38,083 nucleotides of DNA from Candidatus Omnitrophota bacterium (GTDB taxonomy: Bacteria; Omnitrophota; Gorgyraeia; Gygaellales; Profunditerraquicolaceae): contig JAPLLY010000009.1 of the NCBI GenBank assembly GCA_026387315.1, positions 1 to 38,083 on the forward strand, written 5' to 3'. The notes under the pieces are model-generated. The model made no database searches and had not been told where the DNA came from. It was given only the letters and a program-made list of their open reading frames with translations. This document shows, piece after piece, positions 1-8,005 of this stretch; the first letter of the stretch is position 1, and each line of letters opens with the position of its first letter. The translations under genes and the position numbers were made by a program.

Positions 1-2826
1 GTAACCCAAAGTATTGACGGCTTTACCACAACCGGCTTAGTTTCAATGACCAAGACTGCCGGTACTGCCACATTCACAGGCAATGTGAACGGCGCTGGGC
101 TGACGATGAGCGGCCTCGGCGGCACGTTGGATCTGGGTGTTAGCTTGACGCATACATTTACTGGTACGTGGACCAGAACCAATGGCACATTGGATTGCAA
201 TACAAGCACGCTGAATCTCGACGGCGGCACTAGCGGCTCAAGCGGAACGTTCATCGCAACCAGTGCGACTGTCGATTTCGGCGGCACGAGCGCGCAGACA
301 ATCCCTTATACAAACTATAATAATTTATCTTTTTCTGGCGCGCGCGCGGCGAACAGTATTACAATTGGTGGAACGGTGGGGGTTGCCGGAACGCTTACAA
401 ACACAGCGACATTCTCAGGGGGTAACTTTGTGCTTACGGGCAGCACAATTACTTTTAACGGAAGCGGCCCGCAGACAATTGCCAGCCTAACATATAACAA
501 CCTCACACTTTCCGGCTCTGGCGTAAAGACAACAACTGGCGTAATAGTTAACGGCATTCTTTCGATGGAAGGAACTGCAACTGTTTCTGCAACTCCAACG
601 TATGGTGTAGCGGCTACATTGCAATATAAAGGAACTAGCACTCAAACAACGGGGCCGGAATTGCCGGCTACAATTTCTAATCTTACTGTCAACAATATTA
701 ATGGCGTCATTTTAAGTAGCAACCCGGTGATTAGTAATCTCATCTTAATTAACGGCAAGTTTCTGATTACGGTAACAGCTGATGCTGGTCAGGTTAAAGT
801 CTATGGTGCTGTTGATTTGGCTTTGATATATACAATCACCAGAGGTAATTTGGTTAGCGGTGATTCTTTTACAGGAGCTCTTAGCCGGGCCGCCGGCACC
901 AATGCCGGCAGCTACGCGCTTAATCTGGGGGACTTATCCGCCGGCGCTAATTACACGCTGACTTTTATCCCGGCTAATTTTGCGATTACCGCTAAAGCCA
1001 TAACCGTCAGCGCTTCCGCCGGACAGAGCAAAGTCTACGGGGCTACTGACCCAACTTTTAACTATACCCATGAGGCCTTAGTGGGAACCGATGCCTTTTC
1101 GGGAAACTTATCCCGGGCCGCCGGCACCAATGCCGGCAGCTACGCGCTTAATCTGGGGGACTTATCCGCCGGCGCTAATTACACGCTGACTTTTATCCCG
1201 GCTAATTTTGCGATTACCGCTAAAGCCATAACCGTCAGTGGCTCATTTATTGCTAACGATAGAGTATATGACGCTACAATCAGCGCTACGATTAAAACTA
1301 ACAATCTTAGCCTTAATGGCATTGTTGGTTCAGAAATAGTTACCCTAACGCCTGTTTTGGCATTTAGCGATAAGGATATAGGTATTGGAAAGCCAGTAAG
1401 CTTAACGGCGGACTCGTCTCTGGGTGGAGGAGATGCTGGCAATTATAACCTTTCTCTAATAGGCGCGCCTACAACTATTGCTAATATCAATAGTATTACT
1501 CCAGGTGGCGCCACCTGGACCGGCACTATTTCTACAGACTGGAATGACCCGTTAAATTGGGATATTGGCAGTGTGCCTGGCGTTACGGATACAGTGTTTA
1601 TTCCAAACATTGGAATAAAGCCAATATTTTCTAGCGATGTAATTGTAAGAGATATGACAATTAATACCGGTGAGATGTTATCTACCGGCGGACATGCGTT
1701 TACCGTAGAAGGTAACTTTAAATTACTGGGCACACTTAATGCGGCTAATTCCATCATAACTGTCGGGGGTAATCTTACGACAAACTCGCCTGGCACAATA
1801 CTGGGAACTAATGTTACGCTTATTGTTAATGGTTACCTAGGTACAATGGCCCACCCTATAAATGTAGATATTACAGGTGTCCTGTCTATACAGGCTGGTG
1901 GTATGCATGATATGGTTTCCGTTGCTCTTCAAGGAACTGGTAATTTCTCGTGGCAGGGAGCCATTCCCGGCTTTGTATTTGTCAATGATAGCCCTTTGGA
2001 TCATGTCGGCCAGCAAAACTTTCGTAGTTCTTTAACGCAGGGAGGCAGTGTTCTATACCGTAGTGATATTACATTCCCTGTGCCTATGATTGCAATGTCT
2101 GTGTTTATGCCTATTGGGCAAGTTTCTGTTCCGACCGCTGTTTTAGCGCCAGCCGTTATAGCGCCAGTTTTTGTTCCTATGTCTTTACCCGTACCTGAAT
2201 TGCCCAAGTCTTCTTCTGTAGGAAAAGTAAAATTACCAGTTGCAATTCCTCCTCCAGTATTTAATGACGTTTCATCTTATAGCCTGCTGCCAAAGCCAAT
2301 TCCTGAACTTAATGGTGTAATACCCAAAGAGATTTTAACTATAACAGATTTAAAGCCTTTGATTTTTGAGGAGGCCATGAGCGCCCCGAAGGTGAAACTT
2401 AGGTTTCCCGAAGGAGGTAATATTACGGCGATTTACCCAATGAATGAGTATTTTAATGCAGGAAAACCTGAAAGATTATTCTTAGATATAACCGCATCAA
2501 GCTTACTGACACAACCTGTTACTTTTGAGGCTTTCAGTAATATACAGCCTGCAGCATATCTACCAGCGCCTGTAACTGCCGAGGTGTTCGCGGGCGCTTC
2601 CGCTTTTGTCGTGCTGCCAAAGCCGCTTCCTGAATTTAATGGCGTAATTCCATTGGTAACGTTAAGTAGGCCTTTATTCCTAGAAGAAGCTGTTGGCGCA
2701 ATTAAAATTAAAATGATGTTTCCTGGCGGCGGTAATATAATATCATCTTATGGGATGGGTATGCCCCTAGGCGTAGAAAAGGATCTTTGGGAACCTAGAA
2801 TTCGTAAAGAAGAGAAAAAAAGGTAA
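1..2826 (+). CDS. Large repetitive surface protein with MBG/YDG domains, 3' part only
   Basis: The frame is open from base 1, so the gene begins outside the window; 941 residues are visible. The first ~250 residues are Gly/Thr/Asn-rich beta-strand repeats, each with a QTI-x-YNNL-x-LSG-like core, as in beta-helical adhesins. Residues ~259-413 hold two MBG-type domains (core KVYGATDP...NAGSYALNLG), and ~414-495 hold a YDG-like domain (RVYDAT...AGNYNLSL). A WTGT...DWNDPLNW motif follows near 505, as seen in autotransporter-like proteins, then more beta-rich sequence, a Val/Pro-rich stretch (~695-760) and two copies of a PKP-x-PE-x-NGVIP module. No C-terminal beta-barrel, PEP-CTERM or LPXTG signal is visible; it ends in a basic EEKKR tail. 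MBG and YDG domains are known from bacterial adhesins; an exported, surface-exposed role is inferred. It converges with the minus-strand lipoprotein gene with one base between the stops. Confidence 0.85.
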   Translation, partial: VTQSIDGFTTTGLVSMTKTAGTATFTGNVNGAGLTMSGLGGTLDLGVSLTHTFTGTWTRTNGTLDCNTSTLNLDGGTSGSSGTFIATSATVDFGGTSAQTIPYTNYNNLSFSGARAANSITIGGTVGVAGTLTNTATFSGGNFVLTGSTITFNGSGPQTIASLTYNNLTLSGSGVKTTTGVIVNGILSMEGTATVSATPTYGVAATLQYKGTSTQTTGPELPATISNLTVNNINGVILSSNPVISNLILINGKFLITVTADAGQVKVYGAVDLALIYTITRGNLVSGDSFTGALSRAAGTNAGSYALNLGDLSAGANYTLTFIPANFAITAKAITVSASAGQSKVYGATDPTFNYTHEALVGTDAFSGNLSRAAGTNAGSYALNLGDLSAGANYTLTFIPANFAITAKAITVSGSFIANDRVYDATISATIKTNNLSLNGIVGSEIVTLTPVLAFSDKDIGIGKPVSLTADSSLGGGDAGNYNLSLIGAPTTIANINSITPGGATWTGTISTDWNDPLNWDIGSVPGVTDTVFIPNIGIKPIFSSDVIVRDMTINTGEMLSTGGHAFTVEGNFKLLGTLNAANSIITVGGNLTTNSPGTILGTNVTLIVNGYLGTMAHPINVDITGVLSIQAGGMHDMVSVALQGTGNFSWQGAIPGFVFVNDSPLDHVGQQNFRSSLTQGGSVLYRSDITFPVPMIAMSVFMPIGQVSVPTAVLAPAVIAPVFVPMSLPVPELPKSSSVGKVKLPVAIPPPVFNDVSSYSLLPKPIPELNGVIPKEILTITDLKPLIFEEAMSAPKVKLRFPEGGNITAIYPMNEYFNAGKPERLFLDITASSLLTQPVTFEAFSNIQPAAYLPAPVTAEVFAGASAFVVLPKPLPEFNGVIPLVTLSRPLFLEEAVGAIKIKMMFPGGGNIISSYGMGMPLGVEKDLWEPRIRKEEKKR
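885..1010 (+). repeat. 126-bp exact direct repeat, copy 1
   Basis: Identical base for base to 1113-1238, offset by 228 bp (76 codons, in frame). It encodes the second half of the first MBG domain. Confidence 0.95.
1113..1238 (+). repeat. 126-bp exact direct repeat, copy 2
   Basis: Identical to 885-1010. Identity at synonymous positions points to a recent duplication or gene conversion; the flanking parts of the two MBG domains are diverged. Confidence 0.95.
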
Positions 2827-2827
2827 G

Positions 2828-3256
2828 CTACCCTACTTTAAAAGTCAAGGACTTCAAAACGGTTTTTCCAATAGTTAAATCTATTTTATATAACCCTTCG
2901 GGTAATTTTTCTTTTTCCGGCATAGCAAGTGCAACACTTCCGAAGCCTTCTTTTCTTGGTATGGTAAATTCGTAGTCGAGAATATGTATGTTATCAGTAA
3001 CGAAGTGCCAGCGGGCTACAATTTTTGTGCCGATTTTGGCCTTTTCCCATTCAAGCCAGCAGAAGACTTTTGTGGTCCCTGAGGGGAATATATTTGTCGC
3101 CCGGATGGGCATAAGTTTTTCGTCGATACCGCTAGCGATTTTAGTGTTTGTAATGGTGATAGCAGAGCCAGGCCGGTTTATGGTACAGGAAGATAGCGTA
3201 AGGAGCATAGACAAAGGCATAAAAAACGCAATCACAATCCTGTTTCTTAAAAACAT
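2828..3256 (-). CDS. Small putative lipoprotein of unknown function
   Basis: 142 residues. The N-terminus has basic residues, a hydrophobic core and a lipobox-like LSSC, so it is probably lipidated at that Cys after signal peptidase II cleavage. The rest looks all-beta: a KVFCWLEW strand, ARWHFVTDN, then a GSVALAMP...LPEGLYKIDL ending like those of small Ig-like periplasmic domains. I do not recognise a named family; a faint likeness to DUF2914-type domains is only a guess. A purine-rich GGGGG-containing RBS lies before the start. It is 36 bp downstream of the CHASE2 gene on the same strand, so the two are likely co-transcribed. Confidence 0.75.
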   Translation of the reverse strand: MFLRNRIVIAFFMPLSMLLTLSSCTINRPGSAITITNTKIASGIDEKLMPIRATNIFPSGTTKVFCWLEWEKAKIGTKIVARWHFVTDNIHILDYEFTIPRKEGFGSVALAMPEKEKLPEGLYKIDLTIGKTVLKSLTFKVG

Positions 3257-3292
3257 ACCACACCCCCTATTTGAAATTCTCTGATTGTACTA

Positions 3293-4657
3293 TTATCTTC
3301 TTAAAGAGTAAATACATTTCTTGCATAACATAGGAAACAAGGCTATTGCAAAAGGAAAAACTGAATAATTCCAGATATAGCCGTATGAAAGAAGGATATA
3401 ACTTAAGAAAAAAAACAATAAAATTTCAGAAAAAATCAGTATTGCCGCTTTTAAGGGATTTAACCATGCCATAAAAAATGCTCCGAATATAATACCAAGA
3501 ATTACAATTGCATATTCGGCATATTTCGGTGCATTTTTTAAGAAATCATGGGCGTAAAGAGTCAAGAAAGCGTTGGCGTTAATCGTCAGGCCGGGGAGCC
3601 ATCCGATAGAGGTATATTCTAAATCTTGTAGAAGAGAAGAAAAGGTGCCGAGCATCACGATTTTGTTTTTTACCAAGTTGGTATCGAAATTTTCTTTTAA
3701 TACCTGATAAAAAGATATTCTCGGGAAATCTCGAGTGCGGGCACGGAAACGTATTAAAAAAGATTTTGTATCTTCCTCAACCGGCACCATCCATTTTTCT
3801 CCTGAATTATCTCTGAATATGAGTGTCGAAGCGGCGCTGGTAAAGGATTTTAAATCTATATCTTTTGTCAACCTTAAAAGTTGCATCTCCCAAGAAAAAA
3901 AACCTTTGTTAATTTCATTTTTATCCGCGCTAACCAAATATGTCAGGCATCTGCGGATTGCTCCATCTGAATCTTGAATTTTCGAGATGATTCCTGTGTT
4001 TCTGAAGTTGGCAGAGAGACTATGTGAAAAATCTAACTCCCCCTGCTCGTTGATTATGGATGGAAGTAGTATTCTATTTTCAAAGTTAAGTGCATTTTTT
4101 AATGCCGCATCATCTGTAGCATCAGACTTTCCCAAAAACGCAAAGTCAAAAGCAATTGCTCGCGGGTGGTTCATTTTGAGATTTTCGATAACTTTAACAA
4201 AATCAGAGCGGGGATACGGCCAGCGATAGGGTATATTTGAAAGCGTTTCGTTATCAATGGTAACAAGAAGAATATCATTAATGACGGCGGGAGGCCGCGC
4301 CAGGTAATAATCTGTCTTCAGAAGTGCTCCATAGAATTTACGGTCGATATTCTTGGCAAAAGGGAGATATTCGAAAAAAAGTAAAGAAAAAATAGTTAAG
4401 CATAGGGATGTTATAATAATCCAGTATTTTTTTTTCAGAAGCTCAGAAGGTTTTTCCTCTTGAAAATAGAGATAATCGCACTGTTTGATAAGGGCATTAA
4501 GGGTATCCTTTTCGCTCACAAAACCATTTTTTATCAGTATTTCTCCGATTAGGCCGCCTTCTTTTTTTTGAATCTCCAAGCCTAGATTAAGCTGGCCTTG
4601 GGTTAATACTCCGTTTTCGATGAGGATTTGGCCGATTTTTTTTGGTTGTTTTTCCAT
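3293..4657 (-). CDS. CHASE2-domain membrane sensor with MshEN-like N-terminus, no output domain
   Basis: 454 residues. Residues 1-65 (KKIGQILIENGVLTQGQLN... and GEILIKNGFVSEKDTL) resemble the GspE/MshEN N-terminal domain, a small helical module that in some ATPases binds c-di-GMP. A TM helix follows at ~78-97. Residues ~100-370 are a CHASE2 extracytoplasmic sensor (ILLVTIDNETL, WPYPRSDFVKVI, RAIAFDFAF, KNKIVMLGTFS). The C-terminus has about two to three TM helices and then stops. CHASE2 proteins normally continue into an adenylate cyclase, kinase or similar domain; none is present and the stop is clean (KCIYSLRR). An AAGGA RBS lies five bases before the ATG. It may act through a partner or through the cytoplasmic MshEN module. 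The stand-alone receiver encoded divergently at 5004 is a possible but unproven partner. Confidence 0.85.
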   Translation of the reverse strand: MEKQPKKIGQILIENGVLTQGQLNLGLEIQKKEGGLIGEILIKNGFVSEKDTLNALIKQCDYLYFQEEKPSELLKKKYWIIITSLCLTIFSLLFFEYLPFAKNIDRKFYGALLKTDYYLARPPAVINDILLVTIDNETLSNIPYRWPYPRSDFVKVIENLKMNHPRAIAFDFAFLGKSDATDDAALKNALNFENRILLPSIINEQGELDFSHSLSANFRNTGIISKIQDSDGAIRRCLTYLVSADKNEINKGFFSWEMQLLRLTKDIDLKSFTSAASTLIFRDNSGEKWMVPVEEDTKSFLIRFRARTRDFPRISFYQVLKENFDTNLVKNKIVMLGTFSSLLQDLEYTSIGWLPGLTINANAFLTLYAHDFLKNAPKYAEYAIVILGIIFGAFFMAWLNPLKAAILIFSEILLFFFLSYILLSYGYIWNYSVFPFAIALFPMLCKKCIYSLRR

Positions 4658-4699
4658 AATATCCTTTTAAGATTTCCCTCAAAAGTAAGTTATTATTAT

Positions 4700-4728
4700 A
4701 TTATAACAACTAGCATCTAATTAGTCTA
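4700..4728 (-). promoter_or_regulatory. Sigma70-type promoter for the CHASE2 gene
   Basis: On the minus strand: -35 TAGACT (4728-4723), 17-nt spacer, -10 TATAAT (4705-4700) preceded by TGT, giving an extended -10. It lies about 43 bp upstream of the CHASE2 start codon. Confidence 0.6.
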
Positions 4729-4749
4729 TAATTTTTAAGCAAAATATCC

Positions 4750-4778
4750 TTGATATATTAAGGTGTTACATCTATAAT
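4750..4778 (+). promoter_or_regulatory. Sigma70-type promoter TTGATA-N17-TATAAT
   Basis: -35 TTGATA at 4750-4755, 17-nt spacer, -10 TATAAT at 4773-4778. The sequence around the -35 (4742-4757) is identical over 16 nt to that at 28381-28396. It would start transcription near 4785, leaving a ~220-nt leader before the receiver gene at 5004. Confidence 0.75.
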
Positions 4779-5003
4779 TAACCTATAAAATTTACAAAAG
4801 AATAGGTTTTTAAAACAGTTATTTGTGCGGACAAGGCCTGAATAGAATCAATAAAATTCTTTTTGATAGCACTATACATAAAAAGTCAATTGAAGAAATA
4901 GTTTTATTTTTGAAATTAGGAATTTTGGTATTCTTATAGAGAAGAATCTTAAGAATAAAGGCAGCAGTTATAGTTTAAAAGAAAAAAAGAGGAGGCTAAA
5001 ATT

Positions 5004-5390
5004 ATGGCTAGGAAGATATTGTTAATAGATGATGATGTGGCTTTTCTTGAACTTATGGGCGAAACAATTAGAAGCTGGGGATATGAGGTAATTGTGGCTA
5101 CCCGTGGTAAAGAAGCCACCGAGATTATAAAGAATAAAAACGCTGACATTGTAGTTTTAGATTATTTGATGCCGGATATGGATGGGATGGCTACCTTAAA
5201 GGAAATACGTAAAATTGATAAAAAAGTACCAGTGATTATGTTTACCGGCTGCTCCGATATTAAAGTAATAGAGGGTACAGAAGAATTAGGGGTGGTCCTT
5301 ATATCTAAATTGTCTTCTTATCAAGATGCCAAAGCTACTTTAGAAGTGATAATTCAGACGATAGATAAGAAACTGGATAAACAGAATTAA
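5004..5390 (+). CDS. Stand-alone CheY-like response regulator receiver
   Basis: 128 residues, a single receiver domain with no DNA-binding or enzymatic output. Acidic cluster D9-D11, phosphoacceptor D53 in VVLDYLMPDMDG, T81 (MFTG) and conserved K102 (ISK) are all present, so phosphotransfer competence is expected. A strong GGAGG RBS lies nine bases before the ATG. No histidine kinase is encoded in the window. It is transcribed in the same direction as the moxR/bat operon 114 bp downstream and could be co-transcribed with it, although a structured leader lies between them. Confidence 0.93.
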   Translation: MARKILLIDDDVAFLELMGETIRSWGYEVIVATRGKEATEIIKNKNADIVVLDYLMPDMDGMATLKEIRKIDKKVPVIMFTGCSDIKVIEGTEELGVVLISKLSSYQDAKATLEVIIQTIDKKLDKQN

Positions 5391-5398
5391 AATCAAAA

Positions 5399-5493
5399 GA
5401 CACCCTGCGCTTATGAGGCACCTGACCCAAATAGGAATTGGGTCAGTGTTCGTCTCGTGGCGAAAATTGCGCGGGTGTTGTCTCTATAGACAA
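5399..5493 (+). promoter_or_regulatory. Structured leader upstream of moxR (unidentified RNA element)
   Basis: Nested inverted repeats: an outer imperfect stem (GACACCCTGCGC at 5399-5410 with GCGCGGGTGTTGTC at 5469-5482), an inner perfect 9-bp stem (5422-5430 with 5438-5446, 7-nt loop), and a third hairpin TTGTCT/AGACAA (5478-5483 with 5488-5493) that touches the moxR RBS (AAGGAGG, 5492-5498). The third hairpin shares bases with the outer stem, so the two would exclude each other, as in an attenuator or riboswitch platform. I do not recognise a known RNA family. Confidence 0.4.
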
Positions 5494-5504
5494 GGAGGTT
5501 TTAG

Positions 5505-6497
5505 ATGAACACGGATTTGACCGCGATTAACGAAAAAGTCCAGAAAGAAAGTTTATTTGTTCAAACTCTCACCGCCGAAATCGAAAAAGTCATTGTCGGC
5601 CAGAAATATTTAATCCAGAGGCTGCTCGTAGGTTTATTTGCCAATGGCCATATCCTGGTTGAAGGGGTGCCGGGATTAGCCAAGACTCTCTCCATCAAGA
5701 CCCTGGCTGCAAGCATAAATACCAAATTTCAAAGGATCCAGTTTACTCCGGATCTTTTGCCCGCGGATCTCATTGGAACCCTGATCTACAATCCCAAAGA
5801 GGGAATATTTTCAACTAAAAAAGGCCCGATATTCGCTAATATTATCTTAGCGGATGAAATAAACCGCGCGCCGGCCAAGGTTCAAAGCGCCCTGCTGGAA
5901 GCCATGCAGGAAAGGCAGGTTACCATCGGTGAAAATACTTTTAAGCTGGATGATCCGTTTTTAGTCATGGCTACTCAGAATCCCATAGAGCATGAGGGAA
6001 CCTACCCGCTTCCTGAGGCGCAAATTGACCGGTTTATGCTTAAAATCAATATCACTTATCCGAATTTAGAGGAAGAACATAAGATTTTAAAACGCATGAG
6101 TTTTACGGATAAGAAAAATGAAGTAAAAGCCGTGGTGGGGCCTGTGGATATTATTCGGGCGCGCAGCGTGGTGGATGAAATATATCTGGATGAAAAAATA
6201 GAAAAATATATTTTGGATATCGTGTTTGCTACCAGAGACCCTAAAAGATATAAACTCGATGAGCTTTTAAGTTTAATTCAGTACGGCGCTTCTCCGCGGG
6301 CAACCATTAATTTAACTCTGGCTTCCAAGGCCTACGCTTTTATTCAGGGCCGAGGTTATGTGACTCCTCAAGATGTAAAATCAATTGGCCCGGATGTTTT
6401 AAGGCATAGAATTATTGTGAGTTATGAAGCAGAGGCCCAGGAGAAGACATCCGATGATATAATTAAAAAGATTTTTAGCGAAGTTGATGTTCCTTAA
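5505..6497 (+). CDS. moxR: MoxR-family AAA+ ATPase (first copy)
   Basis: 330 residues, the usual MoxR length. Walker A GVPGLAKT at 54-61, Walker B IILADE at 113-118 followed by the family NRAP...QSALLEAMQERQVT stretch, sensor-1 ATQNP near 154-158, and a C-terminal helical lid with SPRA. MoxR ATPases act in the cytoplasm as chaperone-like remodellers of partners carrying VWA domains. A canonical AAGGAGG lies seven bases before the ATG. It heads an eight-gene collinear cluster whose other members are DUF58, two MIDAS-type VWA proteins and TPR/BatD proteins, so it most likely drives assembly or remodelling of this Bat complex. Confidence 0.95.
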   Translation: MNTDLTAINEKVQKESLFVQTLTAEIEKVIVGQKYLIQRLLVGLFANGHILVEGVPGLAKTLSIKTLAASINTKFQRIQFTPDLLPADLIGTLIYNPKEGIFSTKKGPIFANIILADEINRAPAKVQSALLEAMQERQVTIGENTFKLDDPFLVMATQNPIEHEGTYPLPEAQIDRFMLKINITYPNLEEEHKILKRMSFTDKKNEVKAVVGPVDIIRARSVVDEIYLDEKIEKYILDIVFATRDPKRYKLDELLSLIQYGASPRATINLTLASKAYAFIQGRGYVTPQDVKSIGPDVLRHRIIVSYEAEAQEKTSDDIIKKIFSEVDVP

Positions 6498-6518
6498 TCC
6501 CGCCTCCGGCGGGATTAA
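6494..6518. repeat. REP-like perfect hairpin inside the bat operon
   Basis: 11-bp perfect arms (6494-6504 and 6508-6518) with a TCC loop; the core is CCCGCC/GGCGGG. It overlaps the moxR stop codon (TAA, 6495-6497). There is no T-tract, so it is not a standard terminator; it may stabilise or process the mRNA. Confidence 0.8.
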
Positions 6519-6617
6519 CCCCGAAGATTGCGCAGAGAATGCCAGGCGTTTAGCCTTGAGATTTTCAAGCGTTTAATCAAGGGGTTAGGTTTTCATTCCT
6601 CAATCGTCTTTAAGCTT

Positions 6618-7496
6618 ATGATACCTAAAGAAATATTACGCCAAATACGGCGAATTCAGATTATTACTTCCCGCATGGTAACGGATGTTTTTGCCGGCCA
6701 GTACATGAGTGTTTTTAAGGGCAAGGGCATGGAATTTTATGAGGTGCGGGAGTATTCTCCGGGGGATGAGATTCGCTCTATTGATTGGAACGTTACCGCG
6801 CGCTCTGGCCATCTCTTTGTAAAGAAGTTTGTAGAAGAGCGCGAGCTGACCGTGATGCTCCTGTTAGATATGTCTGCTTCCGCGTATTTTGGCACCGCGG
6901 AGCAGTTAAAAATACAGCTAGCGGCAAAGCTTTGTTCTCTTTTGGCGTTTTCCGCGATTAAAAATAATGATAAAGTAGGTTTTATTGCTTTTACCGACAG
7001 AATAGAAAAGTTTATCCCTCCGAGAAAAGGTATTAGCCATGTCCTGCGGGTTATCCGTGAAGCGCTCTATTTTAAGCCTTTAGGCACAGGCACAAATATT
7101 AGCTTGGCCTTAGAATATCTTAACCGCGTAACTACTCGTAAGGCGGTTACCTTTATAATTTCTGATTTCTTTTCTCCGGATTTTAAAAAAATGCTGGCCG
7201 TTGCCAATAAACGCCATGATATTATCGCCGTAACCATAACCGACCCTAGGGAGCTGGAATTTCCTGATATCGGATTAGTGCAATTATTCGATCCAGAGAA
7301 AAAACGTGATTTTATTTTAGATACTTCAGATCAAGGGCTGCGTCAGGAATACGCGCGGAAAAATCAACAAAGGATTAAGGAAAGAGAATTACTTTTTCAA
7401 TCTTTGCACGTTGATAACATTGACGTGCGTACGGATATACCCTATTCGCAAAGTTTGTTGAAATTCTTTAAATCCCGCGAGAAAAGAAGGCATTAA
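6618..7496 (+). CDS. DUF58 protein of the MoxR/Bat operon
   Basis: 292 residues from the ATG at 6618, where family members begin (MIPKEILRQIRRIQ). A longer TTG start at 6528 would add 30 residues with no family likeness and no RBS. The DUF58 signature is clear: GMEFYEVREYSPGDEIRSID, WNVTARSG, then a degenerate VWA-like fold with LLLDMSAS. DUF58 proteins are regular partners of MoxR ATPases and are probably soluble here, as no TM is seen. The RBS is poor, so translation may depend on coupling or on the leader after the 6494-6518 hairpin. The stop overlaps the next start (TAATG). Confidence 0.9.
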   Translation: MIPKEILRQIRRIQIITSRMVTDVFAGQYMSVFKGKGMEFYEVREYSPGDEIRSIDWNVTARSGHLFVKKFVEERELTVMLLLDMSASAYFGTAEQLKIQLAAKLCSLLAFSAIKNNDKVGFIAFTDRIEKFIPPRKGISHVLRVIREALYFKPLGTGTNISLALEYLNRVTTRKAVTFIISDFFSPDFKKMLAVANKRHDIIAVTITDPRELEFPDIGLVQLFDPEKKRDFILDTSDQGLRQEYARKNQQRIKERELLFQSLHVDNIDVRTDIPYSQSLLKFFKSREKRRH

Positions 7497-8005
7497 TGAA
7501 TGAGGCACTGCGTGATATTAAAGGCCCATTAAGTTTAAGCAGCTACATAAATATTTTTCAATTGCTGGCGATTTTGGTTTTTTTAGCCATCCTGTTGTTT
7601 TTATTTAAATTTTTATTCAAAAGAAAAAAAACTCTCCTAAACGCTGCTCAAAAGCCAGCCCATGAGATTGCTTATGAGTTGTTGGAGAAGCTTAAGGCAA
7701 AAGATCTTATTCACCAGGGTAAGATCAAAGAATATTACAGTGAAGTCTCAGCTATCATCCGGCATTACCTGGAAAATAGATTTTTATTGAAAGCCCCGGA
7801 AATGACTACCGAGGAATTCTTATTCTATGTTCGCGATTATAGCCAATTGATCAGGGAGCATAAAATTTTATTAAAGGAATTTCTTTTGATTTGCGATCTG
7901 GTTAAATTCGCAAAATATGTTCCGTCATCGCCAGAAATAGACGCGATTTTTTTATCCGCTAGAAAAATAGTGGATGAAACAAAAGAGGAATTATTTGTAA
8001 AATGA
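7496..8005 (+). CDS. Single-TM protein with helical cytoplasmic module (DUF4381-like)
   Basis: 169 residues. One TM helix at ~20-43, then a basic RKKK stop-transfer and a helical domain (YSEVSAIIRHYLENRF, MTTEEFL, LICDLVKFAKY). This resembles DUF4381-type proteins found between DUF58 and BatA in Bat operons. Its soluble part looks like the C-terminal cytoplasmic part of BatD in the same operon (YL-x-NKF, SECDMVRYA). It overlaps the upstream stop by one base and the downstream batA by four (ATGA). Function is unknown; a membrane anchor or scaffold for the MoxR/VWA complex is inferred from context. Confidence 0.8.
   Translation: MNEALRDIKGPLSLSSYINIFQLLAILVFLAILLFLFKFLFKRKKTLLNAAQKPAHEIAYELLEKLKAKDLIHQGKIKEYYSEVSAIIRHYLENRFLLKAPEMTTEEFLFYVRDYSQLIREHKILLKEFLLICDLVKFAKYVPSSPEIDAIFLSARKIVDETKEELFVK

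Larger units (their letters stand above)
4658..5003. other. Divergent intergenic region
   Basis: AT-rich 346-bp spacer between the minus-strand CHASE2 gene and the plus-strand receiver gene. It contains one promoter-like sequence facing each way (annotated separately), a short AGAAT/ATTCT hairpin followed by Ts near 4844-4865, and an AT-rich leader. No supported ORF or RNA gene was found. Confidence 0.6.

Noticed and set aside
885-1238. CRISPR or phage-type repeat
   Set aside because: Only two long copies, both in frame within coding sequence; they are protein-domain repeats.
2988-3284. Plus-strand ORF of 98 codons opposite the lipoprotein gene
   Set aside because: The minus strand has a lipobox, RBS and operon context; the plus frame has none.
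6494-6518. Rho-independent terminator after moxR
   Set aside because: Hairpin lacks a T-tract and lies within a continuous operon.
6528-6617. TTG-started N-terminal extension of the first DUF58 protein
   Set aside because: No RBS, residues unlike the family, and the conserved start MIPKE matches the ATG at 6618.
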